Below, one piece after another: positions 10,601 to 22,636 of a stretch of 26,530 nt of DNA. Below the pieces are notes generated by a model. It saw nothing but the letters and a program-made list of their open reading frames with translations. It ran no database searches and was not told where the DNA came from. A program made the translations under genes and the position numbers. The first letter of the stretch is position 1. Every line of letters starts with the position of its first letter. The stretch is from Physocladia obscura (Eukaryota; Chytridiomycota; Chytridiomycetes; Chytridiales; Chytriomycetaceae): positions 1 to 26,530 of the forward strand of contig JADGJH010000173.1 of the NCBI GenBank assembly GCA_027596945.1, given 5' to 3'.

Positions 10601-13600
10601 TTTGCTTGGCGCTGGCGCTGTTTCACTTGCTGAAATCATGACTGTTACTGAAATTGAGGAACCGAAACAAAAAGATCTTTCAGATTTGTCGTTTGTGCAA
10701 GATTTGGATTCATGGGATCCTTCTGAAATCGACCAAGACAATGCCACTCTACCGGCACCTCTTACGGCAACTCGACTTTTGAATCAAATCACCCAAGAAG
10801 ACCGCACATCTCGCATACTTGACCACCCATTGCGAGCAGAAGTCTTTTTGTCGCAGATCCGCACAGGCTTATGGGTCCGAAATGGGCTCAGCATGCGCAG
10901 CCAATTGTTATACTTTAAATACGTACTCCTTCGCGAAATGTACGACTTGGACATATTTCTTCTCCAGTCGTTTGCTGTGATTGCTGGGCCTGATCGTTTC
11001 ATTTCCACAATCCTCGATCGATATGACATTCGGGCATGGTTCGAAGCCAATCCAGCCGAAAGCGCAAAAAAGTTTTTTAATGAACAGAGTCCATCTATTG
11101 GACTCGCAGAAGACTTGCTAAATCTGCTAGTAAATATTCTTACGGAACGGGCCCGAATTAGCGCCATGACTGTCGAAGAGCAAGCTCGCCGTGAAATCAT
11201 TCATGTTCTTGCCACAAGTGGTACCGCTAGTGGCGGTGGCGGTGGGAGCGGTGCAGGTGGTGGTGGAATTCCATACTCGAAAATCTCTGAAATGATTCCA
11301 TTTGAAATCACCCGCATGTTGCAAGGGTTGCCGATAACACCTACAGGGGCAGCTGCTACTGTAGCGCCCAGCATAAACAACTACGCAGAAGAGTTTTATT
11401 TGCAACCGTGTAAAAGCATTGATGAAATTCTTGGACAGGTGGCAGTGTTTAAACCACCGTCGCTTACGAATGATAAGGGGTTGTATGAATTGAAGGACGA
11501 ATATTACGACGAAGTGAATGCGTGGTTCCATCATTACACACGGTCGCAGCGGGAAGAAGTTGAAGCCATGCTTTGCAGGCGGCTCGTGAGGAAGGCTAGT
11601 AATGGTGTTGACGAAAGAGGGGTTGCATCATCATCATTGACACGAGCAGTTCCGAGTTTGCGCGATGCAGCAAAAACGGGATCTTTGAATGCGACTGTTG
11701 CTTCCAGTAGTTGGAAACAAGTGAACGAAGTTGCTAAACAGTATGGATTGTTTCTTCCAAAGATTGTTGCAGTGTCTTCGAAAACTGGTTTCGCAGCAAT
11801 TGATTTGTTTGTTGCCGGGAAATCGTTTTCGATTTTGTTGTTGATGGCTTTATATAACTTGACAAAGGGCGGATGCAAGAGTGACCATGCAATTGCCTCT
11901 ATAGTGCACCTGTTGCTTGTTGCTGTTGAAATTGATTTACAGCGCACGGATAATCTTGAATCTGGGAAATTTATTGACGAAGCTGCGCGGTTGCACCAGT
12001 TTGAAGCTTTGGGCAAGACTCCGGTTTCTTTAATAGAAGTTGTCTTGGGTATTATCGATAATGAAAATGACGAAGCCTTCAAAGATCATGTTGAAAAGCT
12101 GAGTCTGTTTATTGTCCGTATAGCTTCGTTTGGGCAATGTGCGGCTATGGATCAGATTGTTGCGTGGCAGACTAAATTTAATACATTGCGATCCGCCGTA
12201 GCAGCAGAAAATGAAGACTCTGGATCATTGACGCCTGCCTTATCAGAAAAAGAGTTGCGCAAAGAAGAGTCAAAAAAAAGACAGGCTGCGCTTTTGGCAA
12301 AGTTTGCAGCTCAACAGCAATCATTTTTGAATGAAAACCAAGCTGACGGCGACAGTGAAGATGATGACAACGATTTACTTCATGAGGAAATGGATGCTGA
12401 TAAGTCCAGCAAAGAATCAAACTTTCTAGAAGAATCAAGAACTTGGAATTTCCCAGGTGGCAACTGCATCGTGTGTCAAGAAGAATTCACGAAAGACAAG
12501 TTATATGGAATGCTGTGCTTTTCTCAGCCGTGTTATATAGAAAGGTCGCGTTTTGTTGATTTTAGGGATCCTGACACTGTTTTGTCAGCGATCAATACTC
12601 CGCTTCTCTCCGAACAGTTCGAAACACCTGGTACAGCTGTTTTCTCAACAGAGTCTTCTTCAAGCACAGGCTTGTATCAAAAGTTTCCGCGGTCTCTCGA
12701 ATTTTACCCGACTGGAGAGCATAAGGATACAGAATTATACACCTCCTCTTGTGGTCATATGATGCATTCCGAATGCCTTGAGAAGTACTTTACTTCGATT
12801 GAACACCGTCAGTCACAAGAACACAGACTACACGCAGAATCAATCGAACGCGGAGAATTTCTCTGTCCCTTATGCAAGTCGCTTGGAAATATCATGTTAC
12901 CAATCCGCAATAATTCGAAGATAGAAGAAGTCAACTGGTCTGGTTCATCAAGTGAGCAAAATGATAGAGCAATTTCTGGTTTGATCCCCATTACGAAAGG
13001 CGGCGTCAAGAATTCGTTGACGAATTTACGGCAATGGTTTACCAATATGAAACCAAAATTGGTAGAATCCTTGGATCGAAGATCAAAAATGCAAATGGAA
13101 GATATAGAAGCTGGAGTGTCTGTGATTGAGCCTTCTTCGGCTTCGGCTGCGCAGGATGTTTCAAATGCTAGCAGCAACAGTCATAGGTCTCCAATAATTT
13201 TGCAAAATTCTGATGCTTCAATTGCCAATGCAGATGCTGTTGGTGCCGGGATTGGCGGCCAACGGCCAATAATGGAGCGGTTTTTGAACGTTTTTGGGAG
13301 GGATATGCTGGACAGGCGTCCATCAGATGCTAGCTCTTCCAGCAACGACGATCTTCGTGGCGAACAGCCTGAATTACAAGATCTGATTGACCGACTGATG
13401 ACACCACTTATTAGACTTACTGACGACTGTTTAACAAATGGGCTTTTGAAATCTTTGAAATATACGATTTTATCGCTTGAGCGTTCAGTAAGAGGATCGG
13501 CAGCGAAAAATCATGAAGAAAACAAACAAAACGGGTCTTTGATTCAAGTTCATGTGTTAGAGCAACTTAACAGCAACACGCTAATATTTTTGCGGGTTCT

Positions 13601-15138
13601 CACTGAAGCAATTTTGCAATTAAACGAATTTCAAAGTACTGCAGAAGAATATGACAAAGGAGCATACCCAGATGCCAATACAGATCTTCAAATTTTTTTT
13701 GCAGGAATAGATTCTGAGTTGTACCCAGCATCTACATCTTTGATGCCGCAGTTAGAGTTAACAGGATTTTCGACGTTGGTGGGGATCACTTTTGCAAATG
13801 ATGATCCGCGTATTTGTGACGATTCCAATGATATTTTCAAGTGGATTGGTTTGGCATGGTGCAGTGAAGTTGTCAGAACGATAGTTGCTGCTATAAATAG
13901 TGTTTCAATTCATGGTGATACTCTGTGGTTCAAGAATAATGCAGTTTTAAAGTCTGCGAAAAATATTGCATTTCCAGGGAAAAATAAGCAAGAGAATAAC
14001 AGCAAAGGAAAAGTGCCAATGACTCTGGATAATGAAATGATGGATCTGGAAACTGATGATATTATGCCAGAAGATGCTGCAAATTCTGCGGAAATGACTC
14101 AGTTTTTGATGTTCATCATGTCACACATGAGCTTTTCCGAAGATGTTGCCAAGTCTGTGATTAATATTCTTCCGCCTTATTTACTCTATGCACTTATTCG
14201 CTCAGTAACCTTGCCATTTTTACGTTCATCTGCTATATATTTGTATGCGCGATTCTATCTGATCCCACCAACTGGCTCTGCCGGTTTGGACCATCAAATG
14301 CCATCCAAAATGACAGTGCATGATGAATTCGAGCAGCTTCGGCTTTATTTGCAGTTGCCAACTCTCTGGAAACTTTGCTCAACAGAAACAACCACAGATC
14401 CTTTCTTATCAAACTTGATTGGAAACTGGGTATCGGCTTCACATAGAAAAGAAGTTGATCGATTGCCAACCTATAAGGCGCAATTGTCAAAAGCGTCGGT
14501 GAGAGGAGAAGACTACGATACTTATCGATTGGAACGATCAATTACATTGCAATCGCCTGCAATTATTTCGCTTATTGGCCTTCCAAATGGAATCGAGAAT
14601 CTTTTTGCAGATAGTTTTCGCAGAATATGCAATAATTGCCAGAAGCCGATATCAGACCCCGCGCTCTGTTTAATTTGTGGGACACTGGTATGCGCGCTGA
14701 GTTTCTGCTGTCATAAAGACAAAAAGGGGGAATGCAACAATCATATGAAGCAGTTGAGTTTTTTGTCTTCATTTGTGCTTTTTTTATTTATTTAATTTTA
14801 CTTTCTTCAGGTGTTCGGGGGATATAGGAATATTTTTCTTGATCAAGAGGTTCAATATATTACTTCTCCACAATGAAAAGGGGCATGTGATTGATCCCCC
14901 GTATTTAGATATTCACGGAGAAGTCGATGTGAGTCGCAGGTTTGTCTTTTTTATTAGTTAACTTTTGCTGCACTTGCTCATCACAAAACACATGCCAAAC
15001 AGAAAGGGCAGCCGGCAATTCCTGAATTTGAAACGGTACGATGAAATCCGGAAACTATGGCTTAAGCACGGATTGGCCAGCAATATTGCACGATCTGTCG
15101 AAGCTGTGGTGTCGTCAGGAGGGTGGACTCAATATTAA
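7660..15138 (+). CDS. UBR1: Ubr1-type N-recognin, RING E3 ubiquitin ligase
   Basis: Eight exons: 7660-8207, 8266-8482, 8557-8886, 8953-9413, 9488-9636, 9694-14752, 14811-14939, 15003-15138; 2342 aa with every phase closing. Domains: Ser/His/Asn-rich N-terminus; UBR-box zinc finger at about 169-240, split by intron 1, with the Cys/His ligands present (CGHVFQEGEGVYWC, CVLCHHCFHASNHEGH, GCCDCGD); ClpS-like type-2 N-degron domain about 320-400 (FACILWNDEDHTFDEVI); large helical scaffold; RING about 1493-1629 (CIVC ... CGHMMHSECL ... CPLC) with the long insert typical of UBR1/UBR2; C-terminal UBR cap about 2214-2342 (CNNCQKPISDPALCLICG, IGIFFLIKR). The family binds basic and bulky N-terminal residues and, with an E2 of the Rad6/Ubc2 type, attaches ubiquitin for proteasomal degradation. 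Length slightly exceeds yeast Ubr1 because of Ser/Gly/acidic linkers (about 11230-11270 and 12350-12420). Confidence 0.95.
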
Positions 15139-15164
15139 GAATTTTTTATTTTGTCAATTTTTCA

Positions 15165-17879
15165 ATGAGAGTCACTAGTTCAGGACGTCGATTTGTGCAA
15201 ACAGGAACAACCCGAACAACAGCATATGCTCAACATAGATTAGATGTATGGCGAGACGCAGTCGAGAAGCTGCAGGCAGGCAAGAGCGATAGTATCAAGA
15301 ATAACGATCTGGGGGACAATGCGAAATTGCAACAGGTTGCTTTCGGCTCGATTGTCATCAAAGGCATGCATGGATATTTAACACCGTTAAATGTGCTGCG
15401 GGCTGCGAAAGACGCGTCAGCTGCGGACCAGAAGTCGAAAAACAATTCAACAGATCTTTTAAGCGAGAAGATCGACAGCAGCGCTGCGCTGGTTGCGCTC
15501 ATAAATACAGAATCTAGTGTCAAATTCGGCGTTGGTGCCCAGCCGTGGGATTTGCGCCGTCCGCTTCCTCCAGATACGCGATCGATGCGCATTGCATCTG
15601 CACGTGCTCTTGATGCCTCATTTTCAGCAAACAACGCGTCGGTGCAGGCATTTGAAGATCGAGATGCTGTTCTTTCAACATATTGGCACTCTGGTGCCCA
15701 TTTGCTGGTTTGCTTGTGTTCTTCTGTTTCTTTTCTTTCTTTTTTTTTCAAGTATTCCAATCTGAATCTTGATTTAATCATATCAGGGCTGGGCAATAGA
15801 GCAACATTTTGGCGACGACGCACTTCTTGATGATGGTCCCGCACTGCCTGCTCATGGCCGTGTAGGTGGCGGATTTTATTACGATTCCTTGTTGGTCAAA
15901 AACTATTCATCAATACCATCAGCATCACTTGCAGACCGAATTTCTGCGCTACTTACGAACAGCGGTATTTATCATGCATCGAATGAAGATCTTGAAACAA
16001 TAGCCAAATTGATGAATTCTCTTGCCGCATCGAAAACTCCGTTTGAGCGTCTTGCCGTCTCAAGATCAACTGCTCAAGATTTATTTTCGTATTCTCCTCT
16101 CAAACTGTCTCTTCTGTCACGGATTCCTGAAACTGCAGAAATTAGTTTGTACAAGTGCGGCGATTTTATTGATTTATGTCGTGGTCCACATTTGCCTCAC
16201 ACTGGGTTTCTGGCTGTATCCAAACTTATCAAAACCGCGTCGGCAGCATTGTCTCCAACGCTAGTCAGCGACCAATCAGCAAATCCAATTTCACGAATTT
16301 ATGGTGTTTCTTTTCCACGGCAAAAAATGCTCATGGATTGGATTGTGGATCAAGCTGAAGCCCTTCAACGCGACCATAAATCTATTGGAAAACAGCAATC
16401 TCTTTTTTCTATACATCCAATGTCACCAGGGGCTCCTTTTATGCTCCCACATGGCACAAGAATTGCGAATAGATTAATTGATTTTATAAGGCGCGAATAC
16501 AGACGTCTTGGCTTCAACGAAATTGTCACACCTCTTGTTTTTAATAAAGAGTTATGGGTTACTTCAGGCCATTGGGAGAATTATCGAGAAGATATGTTTT
16601 TGGTAACTTCCCGTACTTCTGCGTCTTCTCGGTTATCTCTAGAATCTAATAACTTTGAATCTCGCCACGACAAACACCACGAAGCGTTGCAAGAGAATGA
16701 TTCAGTGCATGGTCTGAAGCCCATGAATTGTCCCGGACATTGTCTCGTTTTTGCAAATAAAAGTTATTCATATCGAGAGCTTCCTGTCCGATTTGCTGAA
16801 TTCTCGCCCCTTCACAGGTTAGGTTTTATATGGAGTTACGTTGAATCAATGCGAAAATAAAACAATAATCAAAAATGACTAGAAACGAAGCCTCAGGTGC
16901 ATTAACAGGGCTTACTCGTGTGCGAAAGTTCCATCAAGATGACGCACATATATTTTGTTCTCCGGACCAAATTCAATCAGAAATATCGTCAACCTTAGCA
17001 CTTATTGCTAGAATCTATTCTGCACTCCAATTCCCTGATTATACTTTGGCTTTATCAACGCGACCAGAAGCAAAAAGTATTGGAACTACTGAACAATGGA
17101 CCGCCGCGGAAAATGCTCTTCGCAACGCGCTGAATGCATCCGGCCGTCAATACACCATTAAACAGGGAGACGGAGCTTTCTATGGTCCGAAAATTGACAT
17201 AATGGTTCGGGACGTTCTTGGCCGCCAACATCAAACCGCCACAGTACAGCTCGACTTCCAGCTCCCAGCACGATTCGGTCTTCATTACGTGGCTCAAGAC
17301 GGCACCCATCACACTCCTGTTATGATCCACCGCGCTGTGCTTGGTAGTGTTGAGCGTATGATGGGGATTTTGATGGAGCATTATAATGGACGTTGGCCAT
17401 TCTGGTTGAGTCCACGTCAAGCTGTTGTTATTCCAGCAGTTCCTGATACTCGTGTCGTTGAATATGCAAATGCAGTGGCAAAGGGGCTTGCAGGCGCAGG
17501 AGTTGGATGGAATGTGGAGACCGTGCGAGAAAAAATCAAAGCAGGTGTTATTGGAGATGCTGTTTTTCAGATTGGAGGAAGTACTAGAAATGGTGGTGAT
17601 GATACATTTTTTCATGTAGATGCAAAACTGCACGATGCTGATGCTACATTAGCAAAACGAGTACGAGACGCTTGGGTTGCGCGGTATAATTTTGTGGTTG
17701 TTGTAGGATTGAGAGAGCTGGAAAGCGGTACAATTTCCTTGAGAATGAACTCAGATGCTACAAGTATTGAAAGTGCCGGAGGCAATTCTAGTAGTGTCAA
17801 AAAATCAACAGACAAAGATTTGGGTTCAATGACAGTCGAGGAAGTTATAAAAATATGGAACAATTTGTATCCAAAATGA
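15165..17879 (+). CDS. Threonyl-tRNA synthetase, probably mitochondrial or dual-targeted
   Basis: Exons 15165-15707, 15787-16817 and 16883-17879; 856 aa. The enzyme charges tRNA-Thr with threonine. N-terminus MRVTSSGRRFVQ is basic, Ser/Thr-rich and free of early acidic residues, like a mitochondrial presequence. Then come a divergent TGS domain ending in WDLRRPLPPD, and an editing domain with HSGAH (175-179) and DLCRGPH (310-316). The class II core has motif 1 near RRLGFNEIVTPLVF, motif 2 rebuilt across intron 2 (LHR|NEASGALTGLTR) and motif 3 HRAVLGSVERMMGIL. Zinc ligands C496, H547 and H674 are all present. The anticodon-binding domain follows (FWLSPRQAVVIP). The core (QDDAHIFC, PDQIQSEI) is of the eukaryotic cytosolic type with full editing, unlike yeast Mst1, which lacks that domain. 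The gene begins 26 nt after the UBR1 stop, so its promoter probably lies inside UBR1. A separate cytosolic enzyme may exist elsewhere. Confidence 0.93.
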
Positions 17880-19096
17880 TTTGGAACAACCAACAACAAA
17901 TCAAATACGCCAATCAGCCATAGGAAATAAAAGGTACCTGACAAATTCACACAATAAGGCAGAAAAAAATAATTAAAAAATGAAAAATTATTTGATTAAG
18001 TATAACATACTGTCACAATATACATCTTCTTCAGAAAATCTGATATTGGTAAATATTAAGTCAGTTGAAAGCAGGTGGCTGACTAACTGGTCATGCAACA
18101 ACAATTTGTGAATGTTACAACTAGCTTCAACATCCTTGTTAGATACAACCTGCAATATTGGAAAACTAGAAATAAAAAATACCAATAATCTGAGGAGCGG
18201 ACCAAAACAAAAAAGAAATTATTTGATGTAGAAAATATGTAATATAACCTTACATGATGAGCAAGTTGCAATAATGCATGAATTCATAAATATTCTAGGA
18301 ATCTAAACAGATGGGGCAGCAAAGAAAGAAGAAATGAAAAAGAAGGACAAAAAAGAAAGAAAAAAGAAAGGGGAGTCAGAACCATTGCCCATTGATAGCA
18401 GCTTTAAACCTAGAGAAGAAAAACAATGGGAATTATTGAAGGTGGTAGTCCACAGCAATATAAAAGATGGATTAAATTTCATTTTGCTTTTTTGTTCAAT
18501 AAATCCAAGCCAAGGTGAAAACATGAGGACACAGAAATTCACTTGGAGGTCACAAGCACAAACAGGCATCAAAATGATGAGTGAAAGGTAGGAGGAATAA
18601 AGCAGTTCTTGTTTGGAAAGGAATGAAAGAATTCAAATAAGAAAAAAAAAAAAGAACCATGTTGAACTAGTTTGTAAGTTTAATACACAAAACTTTGGGC
18701 TTGCTTGCCTTGCCCCAATTTCATTTTATTCATCCTTTATTGTTGGCAGCAGGATGGTTTAAGCATGAGTTTCACTGTGTTTTAAACATGAAAAATAAAC
18801 CAAGATTGTTAAAAAGTAAGGGAATGAGAAGATAAATTAATTTTATCAGTTTGAAAGAGATAATATTTTCCTGCTATTATGGTCAACTTTATTGTGTTTG
18901 CCATACAGAGTCAGAAAAAAAAAAAATAATAATAATAAATATTTCTAAAAACATGAAATATTGAATTTCTGGTAGGCGTTATGCAGTGGATTATTATACT
19001 CACAACACTTTTTTCTGATCAATCAACTTAAAATCAAGTGATTGCACCCAATCCCAACAAAACTCCGCTTTGATGCAAAACTGACAATATATTTAA
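17880..19096. other. AT-rich convergent intergenic region, no supported gene
   Basis: These 1217 nt lie between the ThrRS stop (plus) and the MLH1 stop (minus). The sequence is AT-rich with A runs and an AAT-repeat patch near 18918-18940. A Lys-rich 85-codon frame starts with ATG at 18334 on the plus strand (MKKKDKKERKKKGESEP, stop ending at 18591), but no family resemblance or intron structure supports it. I see no tRNA cloverleaf or transposon ends. A non-coding RNA cannot be excluded. Confidence 0.5.
17926..17931 (+). promoter_or_regulatory. AATAAA polyadenylation signal candidate
   Basis: AATAAA occurs 47 nt after the ThrRS stop codon on the coding strand, a plausible place for 3' end formation. 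Such hexamers are common by chance in AT-rich DNA, so this is tentative. Confidence 0.4.
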
Positions 19097-22000
19097 TTAG
19101 CATCTTTCAAACACTTTGTACAGTTCAGGCAATTCAACAACCTGAACAATTGTCTTTGAATTGTTCATTTCTTTTGATGGCAGGTACCACTGCCGAATGC
19201 TTTTCATCACAACATGTTCTAGAGTCCAATTATAATCTGACATTTCTACAGAAAAGGTCGATTGTTGCTTTGCTTCTTCCGACTCTTCCATACTTTGCTC
19301 CTGGTTGGTAGTTTCACATTGCACTGGCGGTTCGCAAGCGTAAAATAAACCAAGCTCAGCAGAAAAATTGTCAAAACAAATTTCTTCCTCACTCCAATCC
19401 ACCTAAAATAAAAATCAGCAGATTTCAGTTCAAACACGAACACAAACAAATGTACACGCAAACAAAATAGAAGCAAGTAAAAAACATGTGAAAAAATATC
19501 ACCTCAGTACCCAATCTTAACAAAAATATTGGTAATTTTGCTAAATTTGGAGTGTAACCAGACAAAATAACAGGTAACGCTTGAATCTCAGCCCCATCAT
19601 CACTGAATACAACTCCAAAATACTCAGCAATCATTTCACGACGTTCAGAGAGTGTATCTATTATTTTCGTCGCAATATCTTCAGGATCTTGCAACTCATC
19701 CAATCTTTGGTTAACATCATTTTCTTCTTCCAATGCAAGAAAAATAAGTGGTTTAATTGAGCATGGAGTTTCGAGTTTCATAATTCCGAAATTTGAGAAG
19801 CCATGAAGAACCAACTGGTAAAAAAATTCTCGGCTGAATTGCAAATAATTAAATAATTAAGAATAACCAAGATTTAGAAAATGCAACGAACGAAATTTCT
19901 TCGATATCCATAATATAGAGTTTTGTTTGATATTGAACAAGAATCCAGCGATCGTCAACTGGGCCTACAAAAGTATGGTCTCGAAAAAGGCTGGTTAATC
20001 CTTGGTGTGCATTTTTCTTGACTTGATTTCTCAAATTCAGAACACTAGATAGTTGAACGTCCGCAATTCTTTTTGGAGATTGCCATTGCTGATTTTTTGT
20101 TTCGTAATTTCCAATATTGTCTTCTGGAAGCTGGATACTCTCTGTTGTGGTCAAAATTGCCGTCTCATGATTTTGGCCGGTATGCTGATAGTTGTCATTT
20201 AATACATCTGATTGATGTGTTGCAACTAGTAAATCTTGTTCTCTGTGCTTGACAGACTGCAAAACAGTAAAAATATTAGGGGCCTCTGTGATCGTTGCAG
20301 CCGTCTTTTTAAAAGTTGGATTAACTTTGATAAATGAATTCAGAGTTTGCATCCGGCTATCTGTTCGAACAAGATTATGTTCATATGTTTTCTTGGGTGT
20401 TTGTTGCTGGGAAATTGATATATACGATGCGCCTATGTTTCGTATTTTAATATCAACCATCGAGATTGTATTTTTATTGAAAAAATACCAGCCGGCTTTG
20501 GTCCAACAGGTTTAAATATGCTAGTGATTGGAACAACTTTCATCGAAGGAGTTGCAATAACCTGATGTGTTTAAACCATTTGAGTGTCTCGGAAAATAAT
20601 AATAACGAACTAACAGCTGGTGTAAACATCCGTGAATCATTCACGTTGGCTAACTTCTCCTTGATTGTTTCACACAAATATTCAATAACTTTATCTTCAT
20701 TCAAGAACATAACTTCCTGTAAATATGAACTGAATTAAATGAAATAGTGCAGTGTTATTCGCAAAATTGTACCTTTTTCGTTGGGTGAACATTCACATCA
20801 ACATTTTGTGGCTTCATTTCAAGTGAAATATAACAAAAGGCATGAGAATTTTTTGGAAGAAACGCTGCGTATAAATTCTCCAAAGCACGCTTAATATTTG
20901 ACGATTCAACAGAGCGATCTGCAAAAAAAGGAAAAAAAGAAAAGGGAGATATTAAGAAAAATAAAAAAATATTTTACAAATGAATTATTACTAAACGATT
21001 TATGAACAGCAAGAAAACCATTTTTTTCATCTTGAAATTTGCATTCGAAACAATAGCATCAAGCTTAAATTCCAATTCGGTATTCGTATGAAAAATGTCA
21101 ATAAGTTCTTTGGCGATTGCTGGACCATAACTTTGTCTAATTGCGTCTCGCGTAGTTCCTGATATTGACCGAAAATCCGCAGAATTTGAACCAACCTGTT
21201 CGTTACTAAGAGTTAAAAAAATTTAGAGTAATAAATTTCGTGCAACTACCTTTTTGCAAGTGAAAGCTACAGAGCTATTGTGGATAGCATATCGAGTAAT
21301 AATGTCAATAATTTTGTTATATTCTTCGGCCGAACCTTTCAAAGCTTTTTTGCGGATGGGTACGTTGAAAAACAAGTCTTCAATCTAAATTGAAATCAAT
21401 ACAAATAATTGAAAAGGGAAAAAAGAAACAAAAGAAGCGTGGGACCATTATTTGAGTTCCAGTGTTTCCGGCTGTCGGTTTTGCATCAGAAGATCCTCCC
21501 GCTTTTGCAGGAACCATAATGCCATCAGAATAAATCGCTCTGATAAAGAAAATAAGTATTTTTTTCTTTTTCATTTTAGCATACTTCCAAGCGCAGGGTG
21601 AATCTGCAGTTTTTGTTGTAATTGTCACGTGTGCAACATGACTGATACTTGCGAGCTGAAACGGGGTTAGTTACTGTGCAAAAAACAAATTGCGTTGACA
21701 AACTGCTTCGCCGCGAAAACCATAAGTATCAATAGTTTCCAAATCTTCGAACTGCTTAATTTTACTAGTTGCAAAACGTTCGCACACAAGTGGCAGATCA
21801 TCTTTGTTGATGCCATGGCCATTATCCTTCCAAGAAAAAAGAGATGGATCAGCATGAGTTATCAAAAAAAATAGAACCTGTATCTGCAATATCTTTAAAC
21901 CTCCGTCTTTGACAGTAATTGTAATTGTGGTTGAACCGGCATCAAGAGAATTTTCAATCAGTTCTTTGATAGCTGTTGGTTGATATTCAGTTATAATGCC

Positions 22001-22255
22001 AACCACCGAAAAAGGAGACGATTTATTATTTGGAATTATTGAATGAGAATCAGGGTATTGAGCGACGATACTAAACCATTTGCAGGACGTTGAATAATCT
22101 GTCCGAAGTCCAAACAGGAATGAGTCATAGTGAGCAACCAACACTGAACTAACTGCAAATTAACAATAGAATAAATCCCTAACCTCGCCCGCAGCAATTT
22201 TATTGATTACGACCTCGTCCAGTTTCGTGATTCGGATATGCTGCGGTTCCGCCAT
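19097..22255 (-). CDS. MLH1: DNA mismatch repair ATPase Mlh1 (MutL homologue)
   Basis: Fourteen exons on the minus strand: 22255-22184, 22098-22077, 21972-21878, 21826-21704, 21655-21585, 21539-21446, 21384-21250, 21195-20997, 20918-20773, 20716-20615, 20561-20489, 20432-19892, 19833-19503, 19402-19097. The product is 769 aa, a normal Mlh1 length. The N-terminal GHKL ATPase has the start [20 protein letters not shown], the catalytic Glu and Mg-binding Asn in [10 protein letters not shown] (E35, N39), DNGHGI (64-69) and YGFRGEAL. Then come the transducer domain ([10 protein letters not shown]), the conserved [13 protein letters not shown], and the C-terminal dimerisation domain ([29 protein letters not shown]). 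It ends in FERC, the hallmark Mlh1 C-terminus that contributes to the partner's endonuclease site. In the family it pairs with Pms1/Mlh3 in nuclear post-replicative repair and meiosis. Introns are 45-104 nt, GT-AG. The border most open to doubt is exon 11 to 12 (G|GTATTT ... ACATAG|GC). Confidence 0.95.
22077..22098 (-). other. MLH1: 22-nt microexon (exon 2) of MLH1
   Basis: Flanked by CGGACAG and GTTTAG, this 22-nt exon encodes IIQRPAN plus one base of the next codon. It supplies the invariant segment between KIAAGE (exon 1) and [13 protein letters not shown] (exon 3). Any model that skips it loses the start of the ATPase fold and shifts the frame. Confidence 0.88.
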
Positions 22256-22636
22256 TTTGTTTTCTGATTAAAAAAATCAACTTCCGAGTTATAAGCACGA
22301 ATTATTCTAGCTGCTGCTGCTTAACTCCTTATATCGCAAACAATCTCAATACTTCGGCTAATACCAGTCAACAGTGGTGGGCTGTTACAATCTAGCGACT
22401 TGAACGTTCGTGATTCGGCTTAAAGTTTTGGTTTATTTATGCTATTTTGATGTACATATTCTTCTAGACATGTTCTACTTGGTGATTGCTCTTGACGCAA
22501 GCTATTAAAATACAGTAGAAAAAGCTGGGTGTTATTTTCTGTTGCGTTTTTCATTGGATGGGCAAGAAAAAATAAAAAGTTGCTTTCATTTTTAACACTG
22601 TAGGAAGGAGGTGTAGGAGGGATATGGCCAGAGAAA
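22256..22636. other. Intergenic: promoter of MLH1 and 3' end of the zinc-finger gene
   Basis: These 381 nt separate two minus-strand genes. The stretch is AT-rich. A 71-codon minus-strand frame overlapping 22551-22766 runs through the last exon and intron of the neighbouring gene in the wrong frame and is not a gene. I see no clear TATA box or named operator. Confidence 0.5.

Noticed and set aside
10784..11534. Minus-strand frames inside the large UBR1 exon
   Set aside because: UBR1 reads through without a break on the plus strand with family-consistent sequence; these are shadows.
15230..15844. 204-codon minus-strand frame over ThrRS exon 1
   Set aside because: Antisense to a conserved gene and runs through its intron; no recognisable motif.
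17055..17633. 192-codon minus-strand frame over ThrRS exon 3
   Set aside because: Antisense to the conserved catalytic core and anticodon-binding domain; composition is that of a shadow frame.
18334..18591. Lys-rich 85-codon plus-strand frame
   Set aside because: It starts in an A-rich tract that generates Lys codons by composition and has no family resemblance; kept only as a possibility in the intergenic entry.
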